DNA of 64,000 nt from Pseudomonas sp. GM41(2012) (GCF_000282315.2 NZ_AKJN02000007.1:310001-374000), one strand, 5' to 3'; positions 44,366 through 52,851 are shown, counted from the stretch's first letter. Translations and numbers: made by a program. The notes: generated by a model from the letters alone, not told the origin.

Positions 44366-44458
44366 GAAGGTGAGCTTAGGAACCGAGGCTTCACGGCGCA
44401 ATCGGACGGCGGTGGTTTTCTTGTAGGACGTTGCCGGGGTTTTTGAGGGCTTAAAGAT

Positions 44459-44541
44459 CAAAAGATCGCAGCCTTCGGCAGCTCCTACAGATAAATCTGA
44501 AGGTCGTTCCGACCTTATCGCGAGCAGGCTCGCTCCCACAG
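44459..44541. repeat. Composite REP element with two different half-units
   Basis: The left half is GATCGCAGCCTTCGGCAGCT plus CCTACA, of the TGTAGGAGCTGCC family. The right half is CGCGAGCAGGCTCGCTCCCA plus CA, of the TGTGGGAGCGAGCC family. Both point the same way instead of facing each other, unlike the other repeats in the window. Confidence 0.7.
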
Positions 44542-44572
44542 TGGGTTGGGTTTCACCGTGGGGTCTGCGGTG

Positions 44573-44833
44573 TTACTCGGTAGGTGGATTGAGCTTTGCT
44601 TCCAGCTCCGCCACCTTCGCCTCAAGACTCTCCAATCGCGCCCGAGTCCGTGCCAGCACAACCATTTGGCTATCAAACTCTTCCCGGCTTACCAGGTCCA
44701 GCTTGCTGAAGCCGCTCTGCAACAGAGCCTTGAACTGGCTTTCGATTTCGCTTTTCGGCAATGGGGTGTCGCCGCTGAAGAGGCGGGAGGCGGTGCCGCT
44801 CAGGGCATCGAGGAAGTCTTTGGGCGCGAGCAT
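44573..44833 (-). CDS. ubiK: Ubiquinone-biosynthesis accessory factor UbiK
   Basis: 86 residues, the family's usual length (formerly YqiC/BMFP). It starts M-L-A-P-K-D-F-L-D-A-L and has a C-terminal coiled coil (E-S-L-E-A-K-V-A-E-L-E-A-K-L). UbiK helps assemble the aerobic ubiquinone synthesis complex with UbiJ, probably at the membrane through lipid binding. It is divergent from glnK-amtB, across the nitrogen-control region, and matches its place in other pseudomonads. Confidence 0.88.
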   Translation of the reverse strand: MLAPKDFLDALSGTASRLFSGDTPLPKSEIESQFKALLQSGFSKLDLVSREEFDSQMVVLARTRARLESLEAKVAELEAKLNPPTE

Positions 44834-44903
44834 GGGTAATGTCCTGTCAACAATGGCGGGCAGTGTATCACGCAGTGTCTATAGTCAATCTCGCAGTCAG
44901 GGG

Positions 44904-44953
44904 TGCACGCTTTTCGCGCATGCGGACGGGCGGCCGCGCACTGTTGTTGTGCG
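44904..44953. promoter_or_regulatory. Two NtrC-type enhancer sites before glnK
   Basis: Site 1 is TGCAC-7-GCGCA (44904-44920), site 2 CGCAC-7-GTGCG (44937-44953). Both have the 17-bp, 5-7-5 form of NtrC sites. Their centres are 33 bp apart (three turns) and lie about -141 and -108 from the start predicted by the sigma-54 promoter, the same layout as the enhancer of E. coli glnA. Confidence 0.65.
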
Positions 44954-45027
44954 TATCCGTCGGGCCATTTGCGCGAAGCAGCGTGCGGCAGCGGCCAAAG
45001 GCTTGAAATCAGTGGGTTTTGGCGAGA

Positions 45028-45043
45028 TGGCAAGCTTTCTGCT
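45028..45043 (+). promoter_or_regulatory. Sigma-54 promoter of glnK-amtB
   Basis: TGGCAAGCTTTCTGCT matches TGGCACGNNNNTTGCA at 9 of 12 fixed positions, with the required GG and GC exactly placed. The transcript would start near 45053, giving a 5' leader of about 200 bases. The 418-base gap 44834-45251 holds no gene. Confidence 0.7.
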
Positions 45044-45251
45044 TAGTCAGTAGTAACCCATGCACTGATGCAGTCGCTGTGACGAATGCAGTGCGCCAAG
45101 CGGAACGGGGGAAGTGTTTCGTGCGGAGTGGTTAGCAGGCGTCGGACGGGCGGGTAAGGCCGACGATGCGTTACAAAGCCAGGCACTGCGCTTAGACTTG
45201 AGTCGGGTTTGTTTTCCTGGGGCAAGTCCACCAATTCGGGAGAGAGTTTTC

Positions 45252-45590
45252 ATGAAGCTAGTCACTGCCATCATCAAGCCGTTCAAACTGGACGACGTAC
45301 GCGAGTCGCTGTCCGAGATCGGCGTGCAGGGCATTACCGTTACTGAAGTCAAAGGCTTCGGTCGGCAGAAGGGTCACACCGAGCTGTATCGCGGCGCGGA
45401 ATACGTGGTCGATTTCCTGCCAAAGGTGAAGATCGATGTCGCCATTGACGACAAGGATCTTGACCGGGTTATCGAGGCGATAACCAAGGCTGCCAACACC
45501 GGCAAGATCGGTGACGGCAAGATCTTCGTGGTCAATCTGGAACAGGCGATTCGCATCCGTACCGGCGAAACCGATACCGACGCAATCTAA
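45252..45590 (+). CDS. glnK: Nitrogen regulatory PII protein GlnK
   Basis: 112 residues from the ATG at 45252, preceded by GGGAGAGAG. It begins M-K-L-V-T-A-I-I-K-P-F-K-L and has the T-loop E-L-Y-R-G-A-E-Y with the uridylylated Tyr51. It senses ATP/ADP and 2-oxoglutarate and blocks AmtB when nitrogen is ample. Transcribed with amtB (35-base gap) from a sigma-54 promoter under NtrC control. Confidence 0.96.
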   Translation: MKLVTAIIKPFKLDDVRESLSEIGVQGITVTEVKGFGRQKGHTELYRGAEYVVDFLPKVKIDVAIDDKDLDRVIEAITKAANTGKIGDGKIFVVNLEQAIRIRTGETDTDAI

Positions 45591-45625
45591 GCCGCCACAA
45601 ACCCAACGCCCCAGGAGAAAACAAT

Positions 45626-46963
45626 ATGACTCTGCGTAAATTCGCAGGGCTAGGAGCCCTGTTGTCCCTCGTAATGCCCGGCCTGGCTATGGCGGCAGAC
45701 GAAGTGGCGGCCCCAGTCCTCAACTCCGGCGACACCGCCTGGATGTTGACCTCGACAGCTCTTGTGCTGTTCATGACCATTCCCGGTCTCGCGCTGTTCT
45801 ACGGCGGCATGGTTCGCTCCAAAAACATTCTTTCCGTGATGATGCAGTGCTTCGCCATTACCGGCCTGATCAGCATCCTGTGGGTCATTTATGGCTACAG
45901 CATCGCGTTCGACACCACCGGCATGGAACAGGGCGTCATCAACTTCAACTCGTTCTTCGGTGGCATGGGCAAGGCATTCCTCGCCGGTGTTACGCCAGCG
46001 AGCCTGACCGGCCCTGCGGCGCTGTTCCCTGAAGCGGTGTTCGTCACCTTCCAGATGACGTTCGCCATCATTACCCCCGCGCTGATCGTCGGTGCCTTCG
46101 CCGAGCGGATGAAGTTCTCCGCCATGCTGATCTTCATGGGCGTCTGGTTCACTCTGGTTTATGCGCCGATCGCGCACATGGTCTGGTCCGGTAACGGCGG
46201 CCTGTTGTGGGACTGGGGCGTGTTGGACTTCGCCGGCGGCACGGTGGTGCACATCAACGCCGGTGTGGCCGGTCTGATTGCCTGCCTGGTACTGGGCAAG
46301 CGCAAAGGTTTCCCGACTACCCCGATGGCGCCGCACAACCTCGGTTACACCCTGATGGGCGCTGCAATGCTGTGGGTCGGCTGGTTCGGCTTCAACGCCG
46401 GTTCCGCTGCTGCGGCCAACGGCACTGCCGGTATGGCGATGCTGGTGACCCAGATCGCAACCGCCGCCGCTGCATTGGGCTGGATGTTCGCCGAATGGAT
46501 CACGCACGGCAAACCAAGTGCTTTGGGTATTGCTTCGGGTGTTGTGGCCGGTCTGGTTGCAATTACACCAGCCGCTGGCACCGTGGGCCCGATGGGGGCT
46601 CTGGTCATCGGTCTGGCAGCTGGCGTGGTGTGCTTCTTCTGCGCCACTACCCTGAAACGCAAACTCGGCTATGACGACTCCCTGGACGCCTTCGGTGTAC
46701 ACGGTATCGGCGGTATTCTCGGCGCGATCCTGACCGGTGTCTTCGCTGCACCGTCGCTGGGTGGCTTCGGCACCGTCACCGACATCGCCGCACAAGTCTG
46801 GATTCAGTGCAAAGGCGTGGGCTTCACGGTGATCTACACCGCGATCGTCACTTTCATCATTCTCAAGGTGCTGGACGCTGTCATGGGTCTGCGTATCACC
46901 GAAGAAGAAGAGGCTGTCGGCATCGATCTGGCACTCCACAACGAACGCGGCTACAACTTGTAA
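45626..46963 (+). CDS. amtB: Ammonium transporter AmtB
   Basis: 445 residues with an N-terminal signal (ends A-M-A-A-D) and eleven membrane helices. Conserved elements include the entry region F-Y-G-G-M-V-R-S-K-N, the pore histidine in V-V-H-I-N-A-G and the second histidine in V-H-G-I-G-G. It takes up ammonium at low concentration and is gated by GlnK. It ends at a strong terminator. Confidence 0.96.
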   Translation: MTLRKFAGLGALLSLVMPGLAMAADEVAAPVLNSGDTAWMLTSTALVLFMTIPGLALFYGGMVRSKNILSVMMQCFAITGLISILWVIYGYSIAFDTTGMEQGVINFNSFFGGMGKAFLAGVTPASLTGPAALFPEAVFVTFQMTFAIITPALIVGAFAERMKFSAMLIFMGVWFTLVYAPIAHMVWSGNGGLLWDWGVLDFAGGTVVHINAGVAGLIACLVLGKRKGFPTTPMAPHNLGYTLMGAAMLWVGWFGFNAGSAAAANGTAGMAMLVTQIATAAAALGWMFAEWITHGKPSALGIASGVVAGLVAITPAAGTVGPMGALVIGLAAGVVCFFCATTLKRKLGYDDSLDAFGVHGIGGILGAILTGVFAAPSLGGFGTVTDIAAQVWIQCKGVGFTVIYTAIVTFIILKVLDAVMGLRITEEEEAVGIDLALHNERGYNL

Positions 46964-46982
46964 GCACGCGCACAAAAAATTT

Positions 46983-47005
46983 GCCCGGCTTGCCGGGCAT
47001 TTTTT
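46983..47005 (+). terminator. Intrinsic terminator after amtB
   Basis: GCCCGG-CTTG-CCGGGC stem-loop (46983-46998) followed by A and a run of seven T, with an A run on the 5' side. Confidence 0.93.
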
Positions 47006-47177
47006 TGTCTGAAGTTTGTCAGTGAAGGAACTGCTGAAAGGTTTTTTCGTACACGTTTAGTGGCGTTTACGACGGGCGTTTTTCTGCGGCCAATGGCTTA
47101 CATGATAGAAGGAATATTAGGGCCTTTGTTTTTTCCCAGAGCGCGCTAGAATGCGCCCCGAACGTGCGGAGAACTGT

Positions 47178-47603
47178 ATGTGGCAACAGACTCTGATTAC
47201 CCTGCGGGCGAGGCCCCGGGGCTTTCATCTGGTAACGGACGAGTTACTCGCCGGCCTGCCTGAACTCAAGGCATGTCGGGTCGGTCTGTTGCATTTGTGG
47301 CTGCAGCATACCTCGGCGTCGTTGACCATCAACGAAAACGCCGATCCGGCGGTACGTCGCGACTTCGAACGATTTTTCAATCGTCTGATCCCACAAGGAG
47401 CAGACGGCTATGAGCATAACGACGAAGGCCTGGACGACCTCCCGGCGCACTTCAAGGCCAGCGTACTTGGCTGTCAGCTCAGTTTGCCGATTTCGGGAGG
47501 CCGACTGGCGCTGGGGACCTGGCAAGGCGTTTATCTGGGCGAGCACCGTGATTTTGGCGGTGCCCGTAAAGTCCTCGCCACCGTGCACGGTGAAGAGGCA
47601 TAA
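47178..47603 (+). CDS. YjbQ-family protein (UPF0047)
   Basis: 141 residues from the ATG at 47178, with CGGAGAAC upstream. It contains the family signature L-W-L-Q-H-T-S-A-S-L-T-I-N-E-N-A-D (about 47-63) and G-T-W-Q-G-V-Y-L near the end. YjbQ proteins have weak thiamine-phosphate synthase activity in E. coli, but the real role is unsure. A homologue occupies the same position in P. aeruginosa. Confidence 0.85.
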   Translation: MWQQTLITLRARPRGFHLVTDELLAGLPELKACRVGLLHLWLQHTSASLTINENADPAVRRDFERFFNRLIPQGADGYEHNDEGLDDLPAHFKASVLGCQLSLPISGGRLALGTWQGVYLGEHRDFGGARKVLATVHGEEA

Positions 47604-47705
47604 ACCGCTGGTTACCAGCGTTTGTAGAATTTTTTCCGGCGGCCTTCGACAGACGGCGAAGCTGGGCTATAACTAATCTGCTTTTCGCAAGTCATGAGGT
47701 AGAAC

Positions 47706-48029
47706 ATGAGCGACGATGATCTGGAAAACGACGACCTCGAAGTAGGCGACGACGACGAAACCGAAGAAGGTCTGGAAACAGCAGCGGAAGACGTTGCTGA
47801 CGACGATGGCGGTGAAGCCCCCGTTCCGACCGCCAAAGGCAAAGCCAAGGCAGCGGTATCGGTCGATGAGCTGCCGAGCGTCGAAGCGAAAAACAAGGAG
47901 CGCGATGCCCTGGCCAAGGCCATGGAAGAGTTCCTGGCCAAGGGCGGCAAGGTGCAGGAAGTGGAGGCCAATGTGGTCGCCGATCCGCCCAAGAAGCCTG
48001 ATAACAAGTACGGCAGCCGGCCTATCTAA
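47706..48029 (+). CDS. sutA: SutA, RNA-polymerase-binding regulator of slow growth
   Basis: 107 residues. The N-terminal 45 residues are extremely acidic (D-D-D-L-E-N-D-D-L-E-V-G-D-D-D-E), followed by a basic K-G-K-A-K-A stretch and a short helix (K-N-K-E-R-D-A-L-A-K-A-M-E-E-F). The end is K-K-P-D-N-K-Y-G-S-R-P-I. This matches SutA of P. aeruginosa (PA5285), a mostly disordered protein that binds RNA polymerase and aids transcription in slow growth. A terminator follows. Confidence 0.88.
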   Translation: MSDDDLENDDLEVGDDDETEEGLETAAEDVADDDGGEAPVPTAKGKAKAAVSVDELPSVEAKNKERDALAKAMEEFLAKGGKVQEVEANVVADPPKKPDNKYGSRPI

Positions 48030-48048
48030 GGCCGCCGCTTGCTTGCTG

Positions 48049-48077
48049 AAAAAGCCCGCCGTCGCTGCGGGCTTTTT
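48049..48077 (+). terminator. Intrinsic terminator after sutA
   Basis: GCCCGC-7-GCGGGC stem (48054-48072) with five A before and five T after. Confidence 0.9.
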
Positions 48078-48111
48078 CATGGGCGAAGAAAAGGTCTTGG
48101 GCTTGACGCAA

Positions 48112-48225
48112 ACCCTGTAGGAGCTGAGCTTGGTCCGGGCGGCGTTCCGACGATAGCGGTGTATCAGTCGATAAAAACTCTGAATGTAACGCCGCTATCG
48201 CGAGCAAGCTCAGCTCCTACAGGGG
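48112..48225. repeat. REP-type palindromic repeat, TGTAGGAGCTGAGCTTGGTC family
   Basis: Left arm CCTGTAGGAGCTGAGCTTGG and right arm GCAAGCTCAGCTCCTACAGG, with a longer centre carrying a second pairing (GACGATAGCG with CGCTATCG). Sits between convergent sutA and the HAD gene. Confidence 0.85.
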
Positions 48226-48243
48226 CGGTGTGTGATTTGCGGG

Positions 48244-48948
48244 TTAGTGTTGGGCGTTCCAGAGGGCCAACAACGCCGGCAACTCGCTCAGGCTGCGAAT
48301 CTCGGCATCGGGTGCCTTCTCGGCTTCCCACACCTTGCCCGCCGGGTTAAACCAGATCGCCCGCAATCCCGCCTGCTGGGCGCCGGCAATGTCGTCACCC
48401 GGATGATCGCCGATATGCACGGCCGTCTCGGCCGTCGCACCACCGCGTTGCAACGCCTCATGAAACAGTCGCGCATCCGGCTTGCCGATGCCGATGTCTT
48501 CGGCGCACAAGGCAAACTTGAAGTAATCCGCCAGCCCTAACCGACGAACATCGGCGTTGCCATTGGTGACCACGCCAAGGGCGTAGTGATTGGCCAGCGT
48601 CTCGAGGGTCGGTTGCACCTCCGGGAAGATTTCCAGCTGATGCCGGGCATGCAGAAACACTTCAAAACTCTGATCGGCCAGGTCTGAGGCCTGACCCTGG
48701 TCGTAACCGGCCTCTTCCAGCGCGTGGAACAAGACTCGGCGGCGCAGGGCGCTGATGCGGTGCTTGAGGCCCGGCTCACTGCTCAGGATCCGCTCGCGAA
48801 TCGCCCACAAATGCTCCACCGGTACGGCGCCCAGATTCGGTGCATGCTCGGTCAGCCATTCACGCAATACGGCTTCGGCGCTGACGATCACCGGGGCGGT
48901 ATCCCACAGGGTGTCGTCGAGGTCGAAGGTGATCAATTGAATTCTCAT
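48244..48948 (-). CDS. HAD-superfamily phosphatase, YigB-like
   Basis: 234 residues. Motif I is F-D-L-D-D-T-L-W-D (8-16), motif II V-V-T-N-G-N-A near 124, motif III K-P-D-A-R-L-F and motif IV G-D-H-P-G-D-D. YigB acts on FMN and related phosphates in riboflavin synthesis; the substrate here is inferred. Its start overlaps the xerC stop (ATGA), and homologues of both adjoin dapF in many gammaproteobacteria. Confidence 0.85.
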   Translation of the reverse strand: MRIQLITFDLDDTLWDTAPVIVSAEAVLREWLTEHAPNLGAVPVEHLWAIRERILSSEPGLKHRISALRRRVLFHALEEAGYDQGQASDLADQSFEVFLHARHQLEIFPEVQPTLETLANHYALGVVTNGNADVRRLGLADYFKFALCAEDIGIGKPDARLFHEALQRGGATAETAVHIGDHPGDDIAGAQQAGLRAIWFNPAGKVWEAEKAPDAEIRSLSELPALLALWNAQH

Positions 48949-49844
48949 GACTCATCGCCTTTGATGCGTTTGGCCCGTGGATGGGCGCTGTCGTAAACCG
49001 TCGCCAGGTGCTGGAAGTCCAGGTGGGTATAGATCTGGGTGGTTTTGATGTCCGAGTGACCGAGCAATTCCTGAACCGCCCGCAGGTCCTGGGACGATTC
49101 CAGCAAATGGCTGGCGAAGGAGTGCCGCAGCATGTGCGGATGCAGGTTCTGCCCCAACTCGCGCTCGCCAGCGGCTTTAACCCGCACTTGAATCGCCCGT
49201 GGGCCGAGTCGCCGGCCTTGCTGGCTGACAAACACCGCGTCGTCCGCCGGGTTGGTCATGGCCCGTAGTGGTAGCCACAACTCCAGCGCTTCGCGAGCTT
49301 TCTTGCCGACCGGCAGCAGTCGGGTCTTGCTGCCCTTGCCGAGCACTTGAACCATGCCGTCGGCCAGGTCCAACTGATCCAGATTGAGCCCGGTCAGCTC
49401 CGACAGCCGCAAACCTGAGGAATAAAACAGCTCCAGAATCGCCTGATCCCGACGCGCCAGAAAATCATCTTCCACCGCGCCCTCAAGCAGTTGCAGCGCA
49501 CGATCGGTGTCGAGGGTTTTTGGCAGCCGACGTTCGCCTTTCGGCGGCGCCAGGCCGTTGGCCGGGTCGTGGTCGCAGAGGCCTTCGCGGTTCAGATAAT
49601 GATAGAGCCCGCGCACCGCCGACAGCAGCCGCGCCAGGCTGCGGGACGATTGGCCCTGTGAATGCAGACGAGCGATCAGGCTGCGCAGGCGCTGAATGTC
49701 CAGGGCCGCCCAACTGCTGATGTTCTGTTTGACGCACCAGCCCAGCACTTTGTCGAGGTCGCGACGGTAGGCGTACAGGGTGTGAGGCGACACCTGCCGC
49801 TCACTGCGCAGGTGTTCGCAGTAAGCGTCCAGTTGCCGTTCCAC
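48945..49844 (-). CDS. xerC: Tyrosine recombinase XerC
   Basis: 299 residues. The N-terminal SAM-like domain (1-90) is followed by the catalytic domain with R in S-G-L-R-L-S-E (about 148), H-M-L-R-H-S-F-A near 240, L-G-H near 265, and the nucleophile in I-Y-T-H-L-D (Tyr near 275). With XerD it resolves chromosome dimers at dif. Called sss in P. fluorescens, where it affects root colonisation. Lies 2 bases after the DUF484 gene. Confidence 0.94.
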   Translation of the reverse strand: MERQLDAYCEHLRSERQVSPHTLYAYRRDLDKVLGWCVKQNISSWAALDIQRLRSLIARLHSQGQSSRSLARLLSAVRGLYHYLNREGLCDHDPANGLAPPKGERRLPKTLDTDRALQLLEGAVEDDFLARRDQAILELFYSSGLRLSELTGLNLDQLDLADGMVQVLGKGSKTRLLPVGKKAREALELWLPLRAMTNPADDAVFVSQQGRRLGPRAIQVRVKAAGERELGQNLHPHMLRHSFASHLLESSQDLRAVQELLGHSDIKTTQIYTHLDFQHLATVYDSAHPRAKRIKGDES

Positions 49845-49846
49845 GA

Positions 49847-50572
49847 TCAGCGTACCGAGCGCAGGGAGGTGTTGACCCGGGGTAGCACGCGGCCCATGAC
49901 TTCGGCGATGTAGCTGAGGAACAGCGTGCCCACCGAACTCTTGTAGTGCTGCGGGTCGCGGCTGGCGATGGCCAGGACGCCGTGGATGCCTTGGTAGCTG
50001 ATGGCGACGACGGCGGTGGAGCCAATCTGCTTGCGCTGTTCTTCGCCAAACAGGAAGTCCAGTTCGTGTTCACGCAAGCTGCCGCTGACGCTTTTGTCTT
50101 CCGAGAGCAAGCCGCCGATGGCCGTTTGCGCGTCGGCATGGGTGACCCAGCGGCCTACCGGCATCGGGTTGTCACCCAGCAGAATCAGGCTGACGAAGGG
50201 CACCTGGAAGTCCTGGCGCAGACTGTCTTCGACACTGATTACTACGTCTTCCAGGCTGGTGGCGTCCATCAGCGCGAGAATCAGGCGGCGGGTCTTTTCG
50301 AAGAGGCGGTCGTTGTCGCGGGCCACGTCCATCAAGTGCGAGAGGCGGTGACGCAACTCGATATTGCGGTCACGCAGGATGGTCATCTGGCGTTCGACCA
50401 GCGAAATGGTGTCGCCGCGCTGGTGCGGAATGCGCAAGGTTGCGAGCAGGTCTTCATGCTCGACGAAGAAATCCGGATGAGCCTCCAGGTACGCGGCAAT
50501 CGCCGCCGCCTCAAGGCTTTCGGAAGGGGATTCGTCGGGCTGTAGGGCGGGAACCTGGGGCTTATCTTTCAT
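49847..50572 (-). CDS. DUF484 family protein
   Basis: 241 residues from the ATG at 50572; an upstream ATG at 50608 repeats the same M-K-D-K start but lies inside dapF. Residues about 20-80 are helical, with a GAF-like domain after 100 (V-P-F-V-S-L-I-L-L-G-D). DUF484 genes sit between dapF and xerC in many gammaproteobacteria. A cytosolic sensing role is likely but not shown. Confidence 0.82.
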   Translation of the reverse strand: MKDKPQVPALQPDESPSESLEAAAIAAYLEAHPDFFVEHEDLLATLRIPHQRGDTISLVERQMTILRDRNIELRHRLSHLMDVARDNDRLFEKTRRLILALMDATSLEDVVISVEDSLRQDFQVPFVSLILLGDNPMPVGRWVTHADAQTAIGGLLSEDKSVSGSLREHELDFLFGEEQRKQIGSTAVVAISYQGIHGVLAIASRDPQHYKSSVGTLFLSYIAEVMGRVLPRVNTSLRSVR

Positions 50573-50585
50573 GGATTCGACTCTC

Positions 50586-51416
50586 TCAAAGACGCACTTG
50601 TCCTTCATAAACGCGCACTGCCGGGCCGGTCATCATGACCGGTTGGCCAGGGCCTGCCCATTCAATGGACAAACGCCCGCCGGGCAGGTCGATCAATAGT
50701 GGCGAATCCATCCACCCCTGGCTGATCGCGGCCACTGCAGCAGCGCAAGCGCCGGTTCCGCACGCCTGGGTTTCCCCGGTCCCGCGCTCCCAGACGCGCA
50801 GCTGCGCGCGGCTCCGGTCGATGACCTGGAGAAAACCGACATTGACCCGCGCCGGGAAGCGCGAATGGTTTTCGATTTTCGGCCCCAGTTCATGCACCGG
50901 TGCATTGTTGATGTCGCTGACCCGCAGCACGGCATGGGGGTTGCCCATGGACACGGCGGCCAGGTCGACCAGGGTGCCGTCGACGTCAACCTGATAGCTC
51001 GTGGCCTGCTCCGGCGCTTCAAATGGAATCTCGGCCGGCACCAGGCGCGGTGCGCCCATGTTGACACCGATCTGCCCGTCGCTGCGGATATCCAGTTCGA
51101 TGATGCCGCTTTTGGTCTCGACGCGGATCTGCCGCTTCGCGGTCAGGCGCTTGTCGAGCACGAAGCGAGCGAAGCAGCGCGCACCGTTGCCGCACTGTTC
51201 CACTTCGGAGCCGTCGGCGTTGAAGATCCTATAGCGGAAATCCACGTCCGGGTTGCTGGGCGCTTCGACGATCAGCAACTGGTCGAAACCGATACCCGTA
51301 TGCCGATCGCCCCATTGCTTGGCGTGTTTGGGCAGGATGTGCGCATGCTGGCTGACCAGGTCGAGGACCATGAAGTCATTGCCCAGGCCGTGCATCTTGG
51401 TAAAACGCAGCAGCAT
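50586..51416 (-). CDS. dapF: Diaminopimelate epimerase
   Basis: 276 residues from the ATG at 51416, start M-L-L-R-F-T-K-M-H-G-L-G-N-D-F. The two catalytic cysteines are in E-Q-C-G-N-G-A-R-C (about residue 75) and Q-A-C-G-T-G-A-C-A (about 219). It converts LL- to meso-diaminopimelate for peptidoglycan and lysine. It lies 4 bases after lysA. Confidence 0.96.
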   Translation of the reverse strand: MLLRFTKMHGLGNDFMVLDLVSQHAHILPKHAKQWGDRHTGIGFDQLLIVEAPSNPDVDFRYRIFNADGSEVEQCGNGARCFARFVLDKRLTAKRQIRVETKSGIIELDIRSDGQIGVNMGAPRLVPAEIPFEAPEQATSYQVDVDGTLVDLAAVSMGNPHAVLRVSDINNAPVHELGPKIENHSRFPARVNVGFLQVIDRSRAQLRVWERGTGETQACGTGACAAAVAAISQGWMDSPLLIDLPGGRLSIEWAGPGQPVMMTGPAVRVYEGQVRL

Positions 51417-51420
51417 GGTT

Positions 51421-52668
51421 TTACTCCGGCAGCAGGCTTTCGCCAGCAAACAACTCGGCTACCGTCTCACGGCGACGCACTTCAAATGCCTGATCACCGT
51501 CCACCAACACTTCAACGGCACGGCCGCGGGTGTTGTAGTTGGAACTCATGACAAACCCGTAGGCACCGGCCGAATGCACGGCCAGCAGGTCGCCTTCTTC
51601 CAGGGCCAACTGACGATCCTTGGCCAGGAAGTCGCCGGTCTCGCAGATCGGCCCGACGATGTCGTAGGGGCGAGCCGCGGTGGTGCGCGGGCGCACAGCG
51701 GTGACGTCCATCCAGGCCTGGTACAGCGCCGGGCGGATCAGGTCGTTCATGGCCGCGTCGACGATGGCGAAGTCTTTGTGTTCGGTGTGCTTGAGGTACT
51801 CGACCTGGGTCAGCAGCACGCCGGCGTTGGCGACGATAAAGCGGCCCGGCTCGAACACCAGCGCCAGGTCACGACCGTCGAGACGCTCGCGTACGGCTTT
51901 GATGTAGTCGGCAGCCAATGGCGGCTCTTCATCGCGATAACGCACGCCCAAACCACCACCGAGATCGATGTGGCGCAGGTAGATGCCGCAATCGCCGAGG
52001 CGGTCGACCAGGCCCAGCAGGCGGTCGAGGGCGTCGATGAACGGCGGCAGGGTGGTCAGTTGCGAGCCGATATGACAATCGACACCGACCACTTCCAGGT
52101 TTGGCAGTTGCGCGGCGCGGATGTACACGTCTTCGGCGTCGGCGATGGCGATGCCGAACTTGTTCTCTTTAAGACCGGTAGAAATGTACGGATGGGTGCC
52201 GGCGTCGACATCCGGATTCACGCGCAGCGAGATCGGCGCACGAACGCCCAGCTCGGCGGCGACCACTTGCAGACGTTCCAGCTCATCGGTGGATTCGACG
52301 TTGAAGCAATGCACGCCGACTTCCAGCGCGCGACGCATGTCGTCACGGGTCTTGCCGACGCCGGAGAACACGATCTTGTCGGCGGAGCCGCCCGCGGCCA
52401 GTACGCGTTCCAGCTCACCACGGGAGACGATGTCAAAACCGGCGCCCAAACGCGCCAGGACATTCAGTACACCCAGGTTGGAGTTGGCCTTGACCGCAAA
52501 GCAGACCAGGTGCGGCATGCCGGCCAGCGCATCGGCGTAAGCCAGGTACTGGGCTTCGATGTGCGCACGGGAGTAGACGTAGGTCGGTGTGCCAAAGCGT
52601 TCGGCGATGGCGGACAGGGCAACACCTTCCGCGAACAGCTCGCCGTCACGGTAATTAAAAGCTTCCAT
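51421..52668 (-). CDS. lysA: Diaminopimelate decarboxylase
   Basis: 415 residues. The PLP lysine is in C-F-A-V-K-A-N-S-N (about residue 60), the glycine loop in D-L-G-G-G-L-G-V and the second-subunit cysteine region in P-I-C-E-T-G-D-F. It makes lysine from meso-diaminopimelate. In the chain lppL-lysA-dapF it lies 9 bases after lppL. No lysine riboswitch is apparent upstream. Confidence 0.96.
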   Translation of the reverse strand: MEAFNYRDGELFAEGVALSAIAERFGTPTYVYSRAHIEAQYLAYADALAGMPHLVCFAVKANSNLGVLNVLARLGAGFDIVSRGELERVLAAGGSADKIVFSGVGKTRDDMRRALEVGVHCFNVESTDELERLQVVAAELGVRAPISLRVNPDVDAGTHPYISTGLKENKFGIAIADAEDVYIRAAQLPNLEVVGVDCHIGSQLTTLPPFIDALDRLLGLVDRLGDCGIYLRHIDLGGGLGVRYRDEEPPLAADYIKAVRERLDGRDLALVFEPGRFIVANAGVLLTQVEYLKHTEHKDFAIVDAAMNDLIRPALYQAWMDVTAVRPRTTAARPYDIVGPICETGDFLAKDRQLALEEGDLLAVHSAGAYGFVMSSNYNTRGRAVEVLVDGDQAFEVRRRETVAELFAGESLLPE

Positions 52669-52677
52669 GGCGTTCCC

Positions 52678-52851
52678 TTATTGGTAGACGTCGTGCTTGT
52701 GTGCTTTCGACGGAGACTTCTGCGACGACTTGGCCTGCTCGGCAGGATCCTGGCTATCGTCAGGCAGGTACAGCGGGCCTTTTTGACCGCAGGCCGACAC
52801 AAGGCAGGCAACCGCGAGGAGCGCAGCAAGGGAAGAGATCAGGCGCTTCAT
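52678..52851 (-). CDS. lppL: LppL small lipoprotein
   Basis: 57 residues, M-K-R-L-I-S-S-L-A-A at the start and a lipobox L-V-S-A-C (Cys21), followed by G-Q-K-G-P-L-Y-L-P, the hallmark of the YifL/LppL family. It precedes lysA as in P. aeruginosa (PA5276). The tail is charged and disordered (K-S-S-Q-K-S-P-S-K). Its role is not known. Confidence 0.88.
   Translation of the reverse strand: MKRLISSLAALLAVACLVSACGQKGPLYLPDDSQDPAEQAKSSQKSPSKAHKHDVYQ

Noticed and set aside
44158..44394. 78-codon frame upstream of the BRO-N gene
   Set aside because: It overlaps the BRO-N start, begins with GTG in a dispersed repeat, and runs through several hairpins; a structured leader explains the sequence better.
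45650..46975. 441-codon open frame antisense to amtB
   Set aside because: Composition rich in H, E and Q is the typical complement of a membrane protein gene; no start signal.
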